Made by a program: the position numbers and the translations under genes
DNA from: Serratia entomophila
Lineage (GTDB): Bacteria; Pseudomonadota; Gammaproteobacteria; Enterobacterales; Enterobacteriaceae
NCBI RefSeq assembly: GCF_021462285.1
Contig: NZ_CP082787.1
Span: 62,001-126,000, forward strand
Direction of reading: 5' to 3'
Length of the DNA stretch: 64,000 bases
Notes under the pieces: model-generated
What the model was told of the DNA's origin: nothing
What the model saw: the letters and a program-made list of their open reading frames with translations, nothing else
Database searches by the model: none
Shown: piece after piece, positions 27,010 through 36,090 of the stretch
How the letters are laid out: every line of letters begins with the position of its first letter
Position numbering within the stretch: position 1 is the stretch's first letter

Positions 27010-27936
27010 ATGCAGATTATTCTGGCACCAACCAATCTGGGGCTAAGCCCTTTGCGCCCCGGGCATATTCCCGGTACCTGGCGCGCGCCGCAGGCGCTGA
27101 TGGCCCAGCGGCTGGCGCAAAGGCTGGGGGCGAGCGGCGTTAGCGCTTTGCCGCAGCCGGTATATTCGCCGCTGGCGCAGCCGGGCACCCGCATTCGCAA
27201 CGGCCACGCCATTCGCGCCTTCAATTTGCAGTTGGCCGCCGAAGTGGCGGGGGTGCAGCAGCGCGGTGATTTCCCGCTGGTGATTGGCGGGGACTGTTCG
27301 ATTTTACTGGGGGCGTTGGCCGGCTCGCGCAGCGCCGGGCCACTTTCGCTGGTGCATATCGACGGGCACAGCGATTTTCGTCATCCCGGCAATTACGACC
27401 CCGGGCAGATGTTGGGGGCGGTAGCGGGGATGGATCTGGCGTTGGCCACCGGGCGCGGAGAGGCCTTGTTAACCGAGTGGCCCGGCGTTACCGGGCCGCT
27501 GGTGCCGGAGCAACAAATTGTTCAACTGGGCGAGCGTGAGAGCCGGGATGCGGATTTTGCCTGGCCGGATATCAATCAGACGGCGGTTAAACGCCTCGAC
27601 ATCTTTGCCGCCAATCAGATGGGCAAGGCGGAAATTATGCAGCAGATCGAACGAACGCTGGCCGCCGAAGCGCAATGGCGCTTTTGGCTGCACCTCGACG
27701 TGGACGTGCTCGATCGGGAGATCATGCCGGCGGTGGATTCCCCCGGCAGCCCCGGCCTCGATCGTCTGTGGTTGGAATACATCGGCGCACGGCTGCTGCA
27801 AAACCCGCTGTGTTGCGGCATGACGCTGTCGGTATTCGATCCCGACCTCGATACTGACGGCCGGTATGCGGCGCTGATCGTCGAGATGCTCGAGGCGATG
27901 TTCGCTCACGCGGGCCAGACGCCGCGGCGGCCTTAG
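27010..27936 (+). CDS. Arginase/agmatinase-fold protein with altered metal motif
   Basis: Ureohydrolase-fold protein of 308 residues. Visible motifs: GGDCSILLG, HIDGHSDF and LDVDVLD. The second and third match the Asp-rich manganese motifs of arginases, but the first normally reads GGDHS, with His as a Mn ligand; here it is Cys. Activity may therefore differ or be lost. ATG at 27010 is chosen (AGGTGA five bases upstream) over a GTG nine bases earlier. The 3' end overlaps the convergent LuxR-type gene by four bases. The adjacent MocR regulator could control it. Confidence 0.82.
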   Translation: MQIILAPTNLGLSPLRPGHIPGTWRAPQALMAQRLAQRLGASGVSALPQPVYSPLAQPGTRIRNGHAIRAFNLQLAAEVAGVQQRGDFPLVIGGDCSILLGALAGSRSAGPLSLVHIDGHSDFRHPGNYDPGQMLGAVAGMDLALATGRGEALLTEWPGVTGPLVPEQQIVQLGERESRDADFAWPDINQTAVKRLDIFAANQMGKAEIMQQIERTLAAEAQWRFWLHLDVDVLDREIMPAVDSPGSPGLDRLWLEYIGARLLQNPLCCGMTLSVFDPDLDTDGRYAALIVEMLEAMFAHAGQTPRRP

Positions 27937-28556
27937 TTCAGCCCCATCTGATTCAGCAGCATTTTGTTCAGCTCGGTATTTTTGTGGACGTTAAGTTTGC
28001 GCATTGCCGAGCGCTTATGGGCGCTGATGGTTTTTTGGCTGCGGTGCAGCATGCCGGCGATGGTGCAGGCGGACATGCCGGTGCTCATCATCCGCAATAT
28101 CTTTTTTTCGCAGCTGCTCAGTGCGGCGATGCGGCACTTTTGGCATTTCCACAGGCCGCCGGCGTGCTGCGCCAGCCAGGGGTGCTGGCAAAACCGTTCC
28201 AGCGCCGCCTGCAGCTTGTTGCGGACGGTATAGGCGGCATCGCGCCGGTGGATGCTGAACAACGCCGGGTGGGCGCGTAGAGGCGCCGGGGCGTAGTCGT
28301 CCAGGATCAGCAGCGTCACCTGCCGGTGCTGCGGCGTCTGCAGCGGGCTTTGGTAGCAGCAGGCGCATCCCCACCGATCTTCCGGCGTGCGGAATACCAC
28401 CTCAATCTGCTCCAACCGCTGCAGTTCTATCGGCGCCAGTTGGGGATACAGGCGATGGCATTCGTTCAGCGCATGCAGGTAATCCTGCAAGAGCAGGCGC
28501 AAGCCTTGCTGATAAAAATTATCGCTGTCGAACAGGGTAAATCGAATATCAGGCAT
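27933..28556 (-). CDS. LuxR-type HTH regulator at the end of the fimbrial operon
   Basis: Protein of 207 residues. The C-terminal helix-turn-helix (about 145-200: LSSCEKKILRMMSTGMS, then MLHRSQKTISAHKRSAMRKL) is of LuxR/FixJ type. The N-terminal part resembles a response-regulator-like fold but without a clear phospho-acceptor set. It has cysteine clusters C64-x-C66-C67 and C138-x-x-C141, suggesting metal or redox sensing (inference). It stands 65 bases behind the last fimbrial subunit on the same strand. LuxR-type regulators such as MrkI and FimW control fimbriae in relatives, so the same role is likely. Confidence 0.82.
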   Translation of the reverse strand: MPDIRFTLFDSDNFYQQGLRLLLQDYLHALNECHRLYPQLAPIELQRLEQIEVVFRTPEDRWGCACCYQSPLQTPQHRQVTLLILDDYAPAPLRAHPALFSIHRRDAAYTVRNKLQAALERFCQHPWLAQHAGGLWKCQKCRIAALSSCEKKILRMMSTGMSACTIAGMLHRSQKTISAHKRSAMRKLNVHKNTELNKMLLNQMGLN

Positions 28557-28621
28557 GGGTTACTCCGCAAGACAGGCCGTTTTTTGCGTGGACATATCGC
28601 TTCTTCCAGAAGACGCCGGGC

Positions 28622-29161
28622 TTATTGGTAGGCCAGCACGAAGTTGGCTACCGAACTGAATTCGCCTTCGGTAATGGTTTTATTCTGAATAGCGCTCGGG
28701 TGGCCCTGCACATAGGCGGTGAAATTCAGCACGTTGGGGCCATTTTGCAATGCCACTGCGCTGCTCGCCCGGTTCAGATCGAGCTCCGCTCCCTGGTGGT
28801 CGAACAGGGCGATGGCGGCGCCGTTGTCGCCGTTATTGATCGCCAGTTTGCCCGGCAGCTCAGGGTCCTCGGTGCCGCTAAAGGTGACGTTGACCGACTT
28901 GAACACCGACGTTTTGCAGTCGGTCAGTTTGATGTTGAAGGGCACCGGCACGGTGTGGCCGTAGCGGTACAGGGTTTTGACGATCACCGTCCCCATCTCC
29001 ACCAGTTGATCGGCCGACTGCGGCTCGATATTGCATGGCCGGCTCACCACGGTGCCGTGGAACTGCAGCGGCGAACCGATAAGCTCGGTATCCGCCGTGG
29101 CCGGCAAAGCCGCAAACCACCAGGGCATGCAGCTCAGCATCGCTAAAACGCGTAGACGCAT
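28622..29161 (-). CDS. Fimbrial minor subunit, last structural gene
   Basis: Type 1-like pilin of 179 residues: signal peptide ending near ATA, a Cys pair (SRPCNIEP and LTDCKTSV), and a C-terminal beta strand FSSVANFVLAYQ with penultimate Tyr for chaperone recognition. Placed after the tip adhesin gene (17-base gap), it might be a second tip-fibrillum or adaptor subunit. The exact role cannot be told from sequence. Confidence 0.87.
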   Translation of the reverse strand: MRLRVLAMLSCMPWWFAALPATADTELIGSPLQFHGTVVSRPCNIEPQSADQLVEMGTVIVKTLYRYGHTVPVPFNIKLTDCKTSVFKSVNVTFSGTEDPELPGKLAINNGDNGAAIALFDHQGAELDLNRASSAVALQNGPNVLNFTAYVQGHPSAIQNKTITEGEFSSVANFVLAYQ

Positions 29162-29178
29162 CTCTGTTTCTCCCTCAG

Positions 29179-30183
29179 TTACTGGAATGCCGCCACAATG
29201 GTGGCCGACGCGTTGAATTCCCCTTCGTCTATCTCCTTGCCGCCGTTGGCCAACGGGGCCGCCACCAGGTCCCAGCTGCCGCCGTTGCCGACATTCGGCA
29301 CCGGATAAAATTCGTTCGGGACCACCAGCCGGCCGTTGTGCGTGAGCTGGATGCCGAGATCGTTTTTATCGGTTTTAAACGCATTATTGGTGAAGGGCGC
29401 CGCCGAGCCGGAGACCGCCAGCTTGATATTCAGGGTGCCGTCTTCAAAGCTGCCGCCCTCGCACTGGAAACGCACCGGAATGTTCTGCGGATAGTTGCTG
29501 CCGTTCAGGTTGCTGCCGCCGATTTCGCCGAATTCCACGTTGATCAGCTGGCCCTCGTTCACCACGCATTTGTCCGGCACGTAAAGAATGGCGGACTGAA
29601 TAAACACCTGCGCCATCGGATTGGGGCCGAACCCGCTGCCGACGGTGCCCAGGCGGCCGTACATCTCGATGATCTGCCGGTCGTTGATCTGCACGCCGTT
29701 GATGATCTTTTTACGCACCCGAAAGGTGATGCGGCCTTTGGAGCCGCTTTCATAGTTATTGACCTGGACGTAAGGCGGTGTGCAGGAGTGATTGGGATAA
29801 TCGTTGGACTGGTCGTAAAAAGGCACCGTCACGTAGGCCTTTTTATTGCCGGCGATCCACACCTCGGCCTTTAAATCCAAAAAGTCATTCAGCTGCAAAA
29901 AGCCGTTGCCGTAATCGGAGGCGGGCAACGCCGAATCCGATTTATAGTAGTGCGGGCTTCGGGGGATAGAGGTGCTGCAATAGGCTTTGCCGGTATACTG
30001 GCCGCCCAACGTATAGGGGAACACCTTGGTAAACCCCACCTGGTTGGTGATGTTGCTTTCATTGAGATCGATATAAAACTGCTTCGCCCCCCCGTCCGGC
30101 GTTACGTAGCCGTTGGCCCACACGGCGGGGGCCGCCAGCGCAAACGCCAGCGGCAGGCAGAGTTTAACGCGTTGATTTTTCAT
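29179..30183 (-). CDS. Probable two-domain fimbrial tip adhesin
   Basis: Protein of 334 residues, about twice pilin size. Signal peptide ends near VWA-N. An N-terminal domain of about 190 residues with its own cysteines precedes a pilin domain (from about CVVNEGQLINVEFGEIGG) that ends FNASATIVAAFQ. This is the lectin-plus-pilin layout of FimH/PapG/MrkD-type adhesins; the receptor is unknown. The frame is open to 30285, but MKNQRVKLCLPLAF at 30183 begins the signal peptide and has GAGG 9 bases upstream. The stop of the previous gene lies 11 bases before. Confidence 0.84.
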   Translation of the reverse strand: MKNQRVKLCLPLAFALAAPAVWANGYVTPDGGAKQFYIDLNESNITNQVGFTKVFPYTLGGQYTGKAYCSTSIPRSPHYYKSDSALPASDYGNGFLQLNDFLDLKAEVWIAGNKKAYVTVPFYDQSNDYPNHSCTPPYVQVNNYESGSKGRITFRVRKKIINGVQINDRQIIEMYGRLGTVGSGFGPNPMAQVFIQSAILYVPDKCVVNEGQLINVEFGEIGGSNLNGSNYPQNIPVRFQCEGGSFEDGTLNIKLAVSGSAAPFTNNAFKTDKNDLGIQLTHNGRLVVPNEFYPVPNVGNGGSWDLVAAPLANGGKEIDEGEFNASATIVAAFQ

Positions 30184-30194
30184 GTTATCGAGCC

Positions 30195-30806
30195 TCACAG
30201 GTAAACCACCTGAATGTGCGCTACCGCGGCGAATCCCGCCGCCATTACCGCCCGCTGGGTCGATTCCACGCTGGCGCTGAACCACAGGGTGTTGCTGCCG
30301 GGCTGCAGAATGTAGGGGTGGCTTTGCTGGTTAAGCGCCAGCGGGCGACCCTGCTGATCTTTCAGCCGCAGGCCGATGCCCTGCACTCCGCCGTTCAGTT
30401 TCAGCAACTGCGGATTGTTGATGTCGCTTTCACCGAGAAACACCAGCGTGGCGGCCTGTTCCCCCTGCAAATAGAGCCGGTTGGCGTCACCGTTGCGTGG
30501 CCCGGCCGGGTTATCCGCCAGCGCCCGGGCGCCCAGCAGGCAGTTGCGGAACGAAAGACGAAAACGCACCGGCGCGCTCTGATCGCCGGCGTTCTGGAAT
30601 GCGCGCGCGTTGACGTCGCCCAGATCGATGGACTGATCCTGGCTGTCCGGCGTCAGGCTGCAGGGGGAACTGAGCAGGCCGCCATGAAAACTGACGGTGC
30701 CGGTGGTGCCCTCGATCGCGCCCAGCGGCGTCGCCGCCGTTGCGCCGCCGCTCAGCAGCAGGGCGCATAACAGCAGGGGCCGCAGGCGGCCGGTGAATTC
30801 AGCCAT
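30195..30806 (-). CDS. Fimbrial minor subunit
   Basis: Pilin-fold protein of 203 residues with signal peptide (cleavage near ATA), Cys pair (SSPCSLTP, FRNCLLG) and C-terminal AAVAHIQVVYL with penultimate Tyr. The site between chaperone and adhesin genes suggests an adaptor linking tip adhesin to rod (PapF/PapK-like), by position only. It is 10 bases downstream of the chaperone stop. Confidence 0.86.
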   Translation of the reverse strand: MAEFTGRLRPLLLCALLLSGGATAATPLGAIEGTTGTVSFHGGLLSSPCSLTPDSQDQSIDLGDVNARAFQNAGDQSAPVRFRLSFRNCLLGARALADNPAGPRNGDANRLYLQGEQAATLVFLGESDINNPQLLKLNGGVQGIGLRLKDQQGRPLALNQQSHPYILQPGSNTLWFSASVESTQRAVMAAGFAAVAHIQVVYL

Positions 30807-30816
30807 GCCGATCTCC

Positions 30817-31563
30817 TTATTTTTTCTCGGGCACCACGTTGCACACGCCGCCGTTGCAGGCGAAGCGCAGCTCGGGGTGGCCGCCGTAGTCGTTGATATA
30901 GGTGACGACGAAGCTGTTCAGGCCGTTGTCGCGCAGCGGGATGTTTTCGCTGGATTTCGGTTTCAACATCAGCGGCTGGAAGTCGCTGAGCGCGCCGCCG
31001 CCCTGTTTTTGCGTCTGGCGCGTGATGCCGGTCAGGGTGATGTAAAATGGCGTCGGGTTTTCGATGGTGAAGCCGCCGCTGCTTTTACGAAACACCAGCT
31101 TCTCCTGCCAGACGGCCCCTTTAGGGGCGACTATGGCCTTCGGCCGGTAAAACAGCTTGATCTGCGTCTGCAGCGCCAGCTGCATCACGTTGGTTTTGCT
31201 GCTCTTTGGCGGGATCTCGCGCAGGTTGAAGTAAAATACCGATTCGCGATCCTGCGGCAGGCGCTCGGCCTCCGGGGTTTTGGTAATGCGCACCAGGCTG
31301 CGTTCACCGGGCTCCACCCGCTGCAGCGGCGGCAGCACCACCAACGGAGAGGTGATCTTCCGGTGCTGTTCGTCTTCCAGCCAGGACTGCGCCAGGAAGG
31401 GCAGTTCTTTGTTCTCGTTGACGATATTCAGACTGATCGATTTGGCGTCGCTCAGGTAGACGGCGCGCGTGCGATCCAGCGATATCGCCGCGTTAGCGGC
31501 GGGAATAGCGGCCGTCAGGGCCAGGCCGGCGGCGGTCAGTAGCGTTATCGGGTGTTTGTTCAT
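30817..31563 (-). CDS. Periplasmic fimbrial chaperone (PapD-like)
   Basis: Two-Ig-domain periplasmic chaperone of 248 residues that caps and folds pilins and delivers them to the usher. The signal peptide is cleaved near ANA-A. Conserved: the N-terminal Arg in LDRTRAVY, the IKLFYRPKAI region with the pocket Lys, and a C-terminal cysteine pair (ACNGGVC) as in PapD. The short F1-G1 region places it in the FGS class. The gap to the usher stop is 24 bases. Confidence 0.93.
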   Translation of the reverse strand: MNKHPITLLTAAGLALTAAIPAANAAISLDRTRAVYLSDAKSISLNIVNENKELPFLAQSWLEDEQHRKITSPLVVLPPLQRVEPGERSLVRITKTPEAERLPQDRESVFYFNLREIPPKSSKTNVMQLALQTQIKLFYRPKAIVAPKGAVWQEKLVFRKSSGGFTIENPTPFYITLTGITRQTQKQGGGALSDFQPLMLKPKSSENIPLRDNGLNSFVVTYINDYGGHPELRFACNGGVCNVVPEKK

Positions 31564-31587
31564 ATCATCGTTTCTCAGCGTTACGGA

Positions 31588-34089
31588 TTACAGTTTGGCG
31601 CAGGGCAGCAGCAGCTGGTCCAGCGGTTTGGCGGCGCCTGGGATCACGATGCGGCACTGGCGCTGCCCTTCCCAGGCCACGTCCAGCCGTTCTTCCGGTT
31701 GGACGCCGGTCAGGTAAACCGACCCGCCGTCGTTCACCACCGCCACTTCGCGGCCTTTTTCGCTCAGCACCGTGGCGCCGAAGGGCGGTTCGCTGCCGTC
31801 GGCCAGCTTGATGGTGGCCAACAGCTTGCTGCCTTTCACCACCTCAAAGTGGCGATAGCCGATGGCGCCTTCGGTCAGCGTGCCCTGCACCACGGCGCGG
31901 GTGGCTTCCACGTCGTCCGCCAAGGTGTTGACGTCGATGCGGGTGTCGGTGTTGTAGTAGCTGGTGATGTCGGAGATCACCGCCACCCCGAAGCGGTTGC
32001 TGTAGGCGCGGCCGTTATTGATAGGCACCCCGGCGACGCCGTCGGTATCCAGCATCATGCGGCTGCCGCCGTTGCTGGCGTTCTGGTGCGCGGCGATGCC
32101 GTGCCGGGTCGCGGTCAGGCCGCCGCGGAAGGAGCCGCCGATCGAGGAATAGCTGTCCTGCTGGTAAGAGGCGCTGGCGTTGAGCGAACCGAACGAAGCG
32201 TTGCGGGTGTAGTAACCGCGCGCCAGCGATTTGCCGGACTGATTGAAGCCGCCGCTCACCTGCCAGGTGCTGTTCGGATCGGTATAGTCGTTGTAGGACG
32301 CCATTTGCGTGACATCGCTGTTGGTGGTTTGCAGCGTATAACCGATGCGCCGGCGGTCGCCGATCGGCACGCTGAAGTTCAGCATTACGCTGTCGTCGGT
32401 GCGGCCTTTATAGCTGGTGCGATAGGCCGACAGCGAGGCGGTGATGTTGCTGACGTCACCGACGCTGAACAGCTTGCTGGCGGACAAACCGTAGCGATCT
32501 TGCGTCCTGGCGTCCCAGTACGTCTGGTGCGAATAGGTCAGGTAAGCCGTGATAGCTTTGGCGCTGTCCTCCGCCATAAAGGTTTTGCTGGCGGTCAGGG
32601 TATACAGCTCTTTCTGACGCCCGTCGTAATTGTCGTCGCGGCTGCCGTAGCGCTCCTGCAGGTACTGCGACATGTTCATGAATTTGCGCTGCGAGAAGCG
32701 GTAGCCGGCGAAGGTGATCTGGCTGTTCAGCTCATCGAAGCGCTTGGCGTAGTTGACCTTGAACGACAGGCCGCTGGCGGTCGGCTCGCCCGGCAAGCGG
32801 GCGATTGACTGGGTAACGTCCGCAGACATGGCGCCGAACACGTTCAGATCGCGGCCCAGGCCGAGCGACCAGGCGTTGTAATTGCCGCCAAGCAGCGCGC
32901 CGCCATACAGCGACCAGGCGTTGCTCAGGCCCCAGGAGAAATCGCTGGCGGAAAACAACGGCCCCTGCGTGCGGTGATCGTAGGCCGAAGGCTTGCCCAG
33001 CGCGATGTTGTAACGCACGTAGCCGGGGCGGGTCAGGTAAGGAATGGTGGCGGTATCCACCTGAAAGGTAGAGATGCTGCCGTCTTGTTCCTCGACCTTG
33101 ACGTCCAGCCGGCCGCGCACCGAGCTGTTGAGATCCTGAATGGTGAACGGCCCGGCGGGCACCGTGGTTTCATACAGCGTGCGGCCATCCTGGGAAACGG
33201 TGATCTTGGCGTTGCTTTTGGCAATGCCGCGTACTTCAGGCGCGTATCCCTGCAGGTTTGGCGGCAACATGCGCTCATCGTTGGCCAGATTGACGCCGGT
33301 AAAGCGGTAAGCATCGAAGACGGCCGAGTCGAGATAAATTTCACCCAGCGTTAGCTTGGCGGCCTGCATCGGCAGCGCGCGATAGGCGTAGATCTGGTTC
33401 CAGTCGAAGCCGCTGTTGCGTTCGCCGGCCTGCTGGTTGTAGTTGGCCTGATAGTCCGCCCGCAGGCGCCAGGCGCCCATGTTAGCCCCCAGCGTGCCGT
33501 AGCTGCTGAAGCTTTCGGCGGTGTTGTTGTTGTGGCTCTGCTTACCGGCCTGGCCGCTGAGGTTGTAGTCCAGCAGCAAACCGGGAATGCCGTCATCCCA
33601 TTGTTCGGGCGGGGTCCAGTCGGGATCGGAATATTTCATCCAGGCCTGCGGAATGGTGATCGCCAGCACCCCGCCGCCGATGCGGCTGGAAATGGTCGCC
33701 CCTTTGATGCCGCTGAGATCGGCGCAGGCGCCGTCGCGCCATAGGGTGATTTTCTTGGCGGCCTCTTCTTTCAGCGCCATCTTTTCTACCAGATCGGGCG
33801 GCAGGCACACCCGGCTGCCCGCCTGGTTATCCCCGGCCGGATAGTACTGAATGTTGCGCTGCGGCAGCGTTTTCTGGTTGATCTTGATATCCAGCAGATA
33901 GGCGCCGGGCATAACGTAGTCGGCATTGGAAAAACGGGATAAATCCACTTTGCTGCGGTCGCCGATATCCAATACGTCGGTATTGAATTCCGTCTCGGAA
34001 AATGCCGGACGCACCCAGAGGAAAGACAGAATGACGATGATGGGTATTTTTTTCCGTGTCAGTAATGACGTCATAGAATAATCACTCAT
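31588..34089 (-). CDS. Fimbrial outer-membrane usher
   Basis: Outer-membrane usher of up to 833 residues that assembles and secretes the pilus. The signal peptide (core IPIIVILSFLWV, cleavage near AFS-E) is followed by the N-terminal chaperone-binding domain (FNTDVLDIGDRSKVDLSRF, PGAYLLDI), the beta barrel and plug (VTQSIARLPGEP region), and C-terminal domains ending in a Cys pair. The start may be M1 (34089) or M6 (34074); neither has an ideal RBS. A 90-base gap separates it from the preceding pilin gene. Confidence 0.92.
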   Translation of the reverse strand: MSDYSMTSLLTRKKIPIIVILSFLWVRPAFSETEFNTDVLDIGDRSKVDLSRFSNADYVMPGAYLLDIKINQKTLPQRNIQYYPAGDNQAGSRVCLPPDLVEKMALKEEAAKKITLWRDGACADLSGIKGATISSRIGGGVLAITIPQAWMKYSDPDWTPPEQWDDGIPGLLLDYNLSGQAGKQSHNNNTAESFSSYGTLGANMGAWRLRADYQANYNQQAGERNSGFDWNQIYAYRALPMQAAKLTLGEIYLDSAVFDAYRFTGVNLANDERMLPPNLQGYAPEVRGIAKSNAKITVSQDGRTLYETTVPAGPFTIQDLNSSVRGRLDVKVEEQDGSISTFQVDTATIPYLTRPGYVRYNIALGKPSAYDHRTQGPLFSASDFSWGLSNAWSLYGGALLGGNYNAWSLGLGRDLNVFGAMSADVTQSIARLPGEPTASGLSFKVNYAKRFDELNSQITFAGYRFSQRKFMNMSQYLQERYGSRDDNYDGRQKELYTLTASKTFMAEDSAKAITAYLTYSHQTYWDARTQDRYGLSASKLFSVGDVSNITASLSAYRTSYKGRTDDSVMLNFSVPIGDRRRIGYTLQTTNSDVTQMASYNDYTDPNSTWQVSGGFNQSGKSLARGYYTRNASFGSLNASASYQQDSYSSIGGSFRGGLTATRHGIAAHQNASNGGSRMMLDTDGVAGVPINNGRAYSNRFGVAVISDITSYYNTDTRIDVNTLADDVEATRAVVQGTLTEGAIGYRHFEVVKGSKLLATIKLADGSEPPFGATVLSEKGREVAVVNDGGSVYLTGVQPEERLDVAWEGQRQCRIVIPGAAKPLDQLLLPCAKL

Positions 34090-34179
34090 GGCAAATCCGC
34101 GCCCAATAGCAGGTCATCCTGTACGACCTGAATACGTATTTCGTGATGCTGTTCAGTCCCCGTTGGCGAGGCGCCGACG

Positions 34180-34728
34180 CTACAGATAAGACAGGGTAAA
34201 TTTGGCCAGCGAACTGAATTCGCCCGCCCGCGCCCTATCGGAGTGAATGCGCAACTGGGCGCCAAAGCGCAGCCGGTTGTCGCCGGTGACAATCAGGTAA
34301 TCCGCAGTGGTGCTGCCGAGCGGTATCGGGACGCCTGATTCGGTTAGCAATTCGATGGCGACGCCGCGTGCCGTGCCCTGAACGCCAAGCAGCGCCGGAT
34401 CGCGGCTGTCGGCGGTGCCGTCGAAGGTGACGTTGGCGGCGCGATAGATAAAGTCGGGCTTCACCTGGCTTGCCAGCTCGCAGTTCACCAGCTTGATCTC
34501 AAAAGTGCGGCGGCTGCCGATCAGCGCCGGGTTGGCTCCCTGCGCCGCATCGCTTATTGAAATCAGGCCGAAATCAACGGATTGATCCAGGCTTTCTCCG
34601 GCGATGCCGCACGGCGTTTCGACGATCTCGCCGCCCAGGCTGACCTTACCGTGGCCCTGATCTTTCGCCGCCGCCGTGCTGCAAACGCTGAGCGTGATAA
34701 GCAGTGCGCCCCAAAAGTGGGTTTTCAT
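34180..34728 (-). CDS. Fimbrial subunit, second gene of the operon
   Basis: Pilin-like protein of 182 residues. Signal peptide ends near AAA-K; Cys pair in ETPCGIAG and LVNCELAS; C-terminal FSSLAKFTLSYL with penultimate Tyr. The position between major pilin and usher matches PapH/MrpB, the rod-terminating anchor subunits, but this is positional inference. RBS AGGGAG lies 8 bases upstream. Confidence 0.87.
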   Translation of the reverse strand: MKTHFWGALLITLSVCSTAAAKDQGHGKVSLGGEIVETPCGIAGESLDQSVDFGLISISDAAQGANPALIGSRRTFEIKLVNCELASQVKPDFIYRAANVTFDGTADSRDPALLGVQGTARGVAIELLTESGVPIPLGSTTADYLIVTGDNRLRFGAQLRIHSDRARAGEFSSLAKFTLSYL

Positions 34729-34811
34729 GCGGGTATCTCCCTGTCGCGACCTGTCCTATTGCCCGTTTCGGCATGCATAAAACGGGGGGCGCTCTGGCCC
34801 CCCAACGGGAA

Positions 34812-35342
34812 TTACAGGTAAGCCAGGGTGAAGTTAGCCACGCTGGTGAAGTCGCCCGGCACTACGGCGCCAGATGCGCTGCTGCCCTGCAGGTAAGCGG
34901 CGAATTTCAACGAGTTGTCGTTTTCGGTCAGGCCCTGGCCATCGGTTGCGGTGCCCAGCTCTACGTCTTTGGAGTGCAACATGTCATAGATCACGATGCC
35001 GGCGCCGGTCGCGGTGCCGCTCAGCGCCAGCAGCTTGCTGTTGTCCGGATCAGGCGTGCCGGTGAAGGTCACCTTGACGTTTTTCATGGTCGACAGTGAA
35101 CAGTCTTTCAGCTCGATGTTGAACGGTTGCATGCTGGATTTGCCTTGCTTATCCAGGACGCGGTTGCTGATCTGGCCCATAGGAACGGTCTGATCGACGG
35201 AGTTAGGGTCGATGCTGCATGGGGCATCAATGATTGAACCGGTGAAGGTCACTTTACCGTTGCCCTGATCAGATGCGGCGTGAGCAACAGATGCGGAAGC
35301 GAAAGCAATCACGGTTGCCAGCATTAATTTATTCAGTTTCAT
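34812..35342 (-). CDS. fimA: Major fimbrial subunit (type 1-like pilin)
   Basis: Secreted structural pilin of 176 residues that polymerises into the rod. Signal peptide ends at AHA-A (about residue 23). Cys42 and Cys81 form the conserved disulfide, and the C terminus FTSVANFTLAYL carries the donor-strand-accepting groove and penultimate Tyr. First gene of the operon, behind a 748-base AT-rich leader region, as expected for the most expressed subunit. The symbol follows common Serratia usage; it is not E. coli fimA by synteny. Confidence 0.9.
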   Translation of the reverse strand: MKLNKLMLATVIAFASASVAHAASDQGNGKVTFTGSIIDAPCSIDPNSVDQTVPMGQISNRVLDKQGKSSMQPFNIELKDCSLSTMKNVKVTFTGTPDPDNSKLLALSGTATGAGIVIYDMLHSKDVELGTATDGQGLTENDNSLKFAAYLQGSSASGAVVPGDFTSVANFTLAYL

Positions 35343-36090
35343 TTCTCAGGTTCCTGTAGAGAGTATTTAAATAAAAAGAACAGCACATCTAAATCCCCTG
35401 CGACGGCGGCAACATTATGTCGACAGCGTCGCAGTTGGAGCCAGATCCTTTTGCTCTGGGCAATACGCCACCCTCCGTTATTTATGATGAATAACGAAAG
35501 TCATTGGAAATCACCAATGGATTTCCGTGAAAGTAAAATATGAATATCGGCATAGCGTCTTGCTGGGAATATTCTTGCAAATAATAGACTTGTTTGGAAA
35601 TAGCTTTTATTAAATCAAGTCAAATTCAGAATATAAAACCAAAAGGAAAAAGAAATATATATTCTTTAAAATCAATAGATCGTATACAAATATTATCCAG
35701 TATAAATCACTATATAAATAACGATATGCGAGATATTAGATCGAGGGAAATAGGGTTCGCACTACAATTCACAATATTGTTTTGCTAATATCGCCCTCAG
35801 GCAGCAGATGATTAATGCCTGAACGGCAACAAATCATTAATCATAAATGGTTGTTTTTATTTATGTTGTTTGTGACACGCTTTCAGAGTGTGGCGATTCT
35901 TTTTGAACCGAAAACAAAGGCTTCCGCCATTTTAATTAACAAAAAAATAACAATATTGAGGGCGGTTAATTATTCCGTCCTCCCACTGCCATCACGCTTT
36001 TTTCGGTATTTAACCCATTTTGATTAATCAAAAACGGTCAGAGGATGTGGAAGTTCGCTACATAATGATGACCTAAGTGACAAATAAGGG
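35343..36090. promoter_or_regulatory. AT-rich divergent regulatory region between fimA and lipoprotein gene
   Basis: The longest intergenic stretch in the window, clearly AT-richer than its surroundings, from which the fimbrial operon (minus) and the lipoprotein/FKBP/PapI-like genes (plus) diverge. Three GATC (Dam) sites lie at 35444, 35678 and 35739. A hairpin TCAGGCA-N12-TGCCTGA lies at 35797-35822. No recombinase gene and no convincing invertible-element repeats were found. The short open frames inside lack support. Confidence 0.55.

Noticed and set aside
26749..27143. Open frame beginning MSQNKPQTAAET between the MocR-type gene and the arginase-fold gene
   Set aside because: Weak ribosome binding site, no family resemblance, and it overlaps the well-supported start of the arginase-fold gene in another frame.
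35792..35964. CGCCCTCA and TGAGGGCG inverted pair, 157 bases apart, as a possible invertible fimbrial promoter
   Set aside because: Several 8-base inverted pairs are expected by chance in 750 bases, the match does not extend, and no fim-type recombinase gene is in the window.
35594..36027. Two small open frames (64 and 70 codons) in the fimA upstream region
   Set aside because: AT-rich sequence, no Shine-Dalgarno and no recognisable domain; probably chance frames in regulatory DNA.
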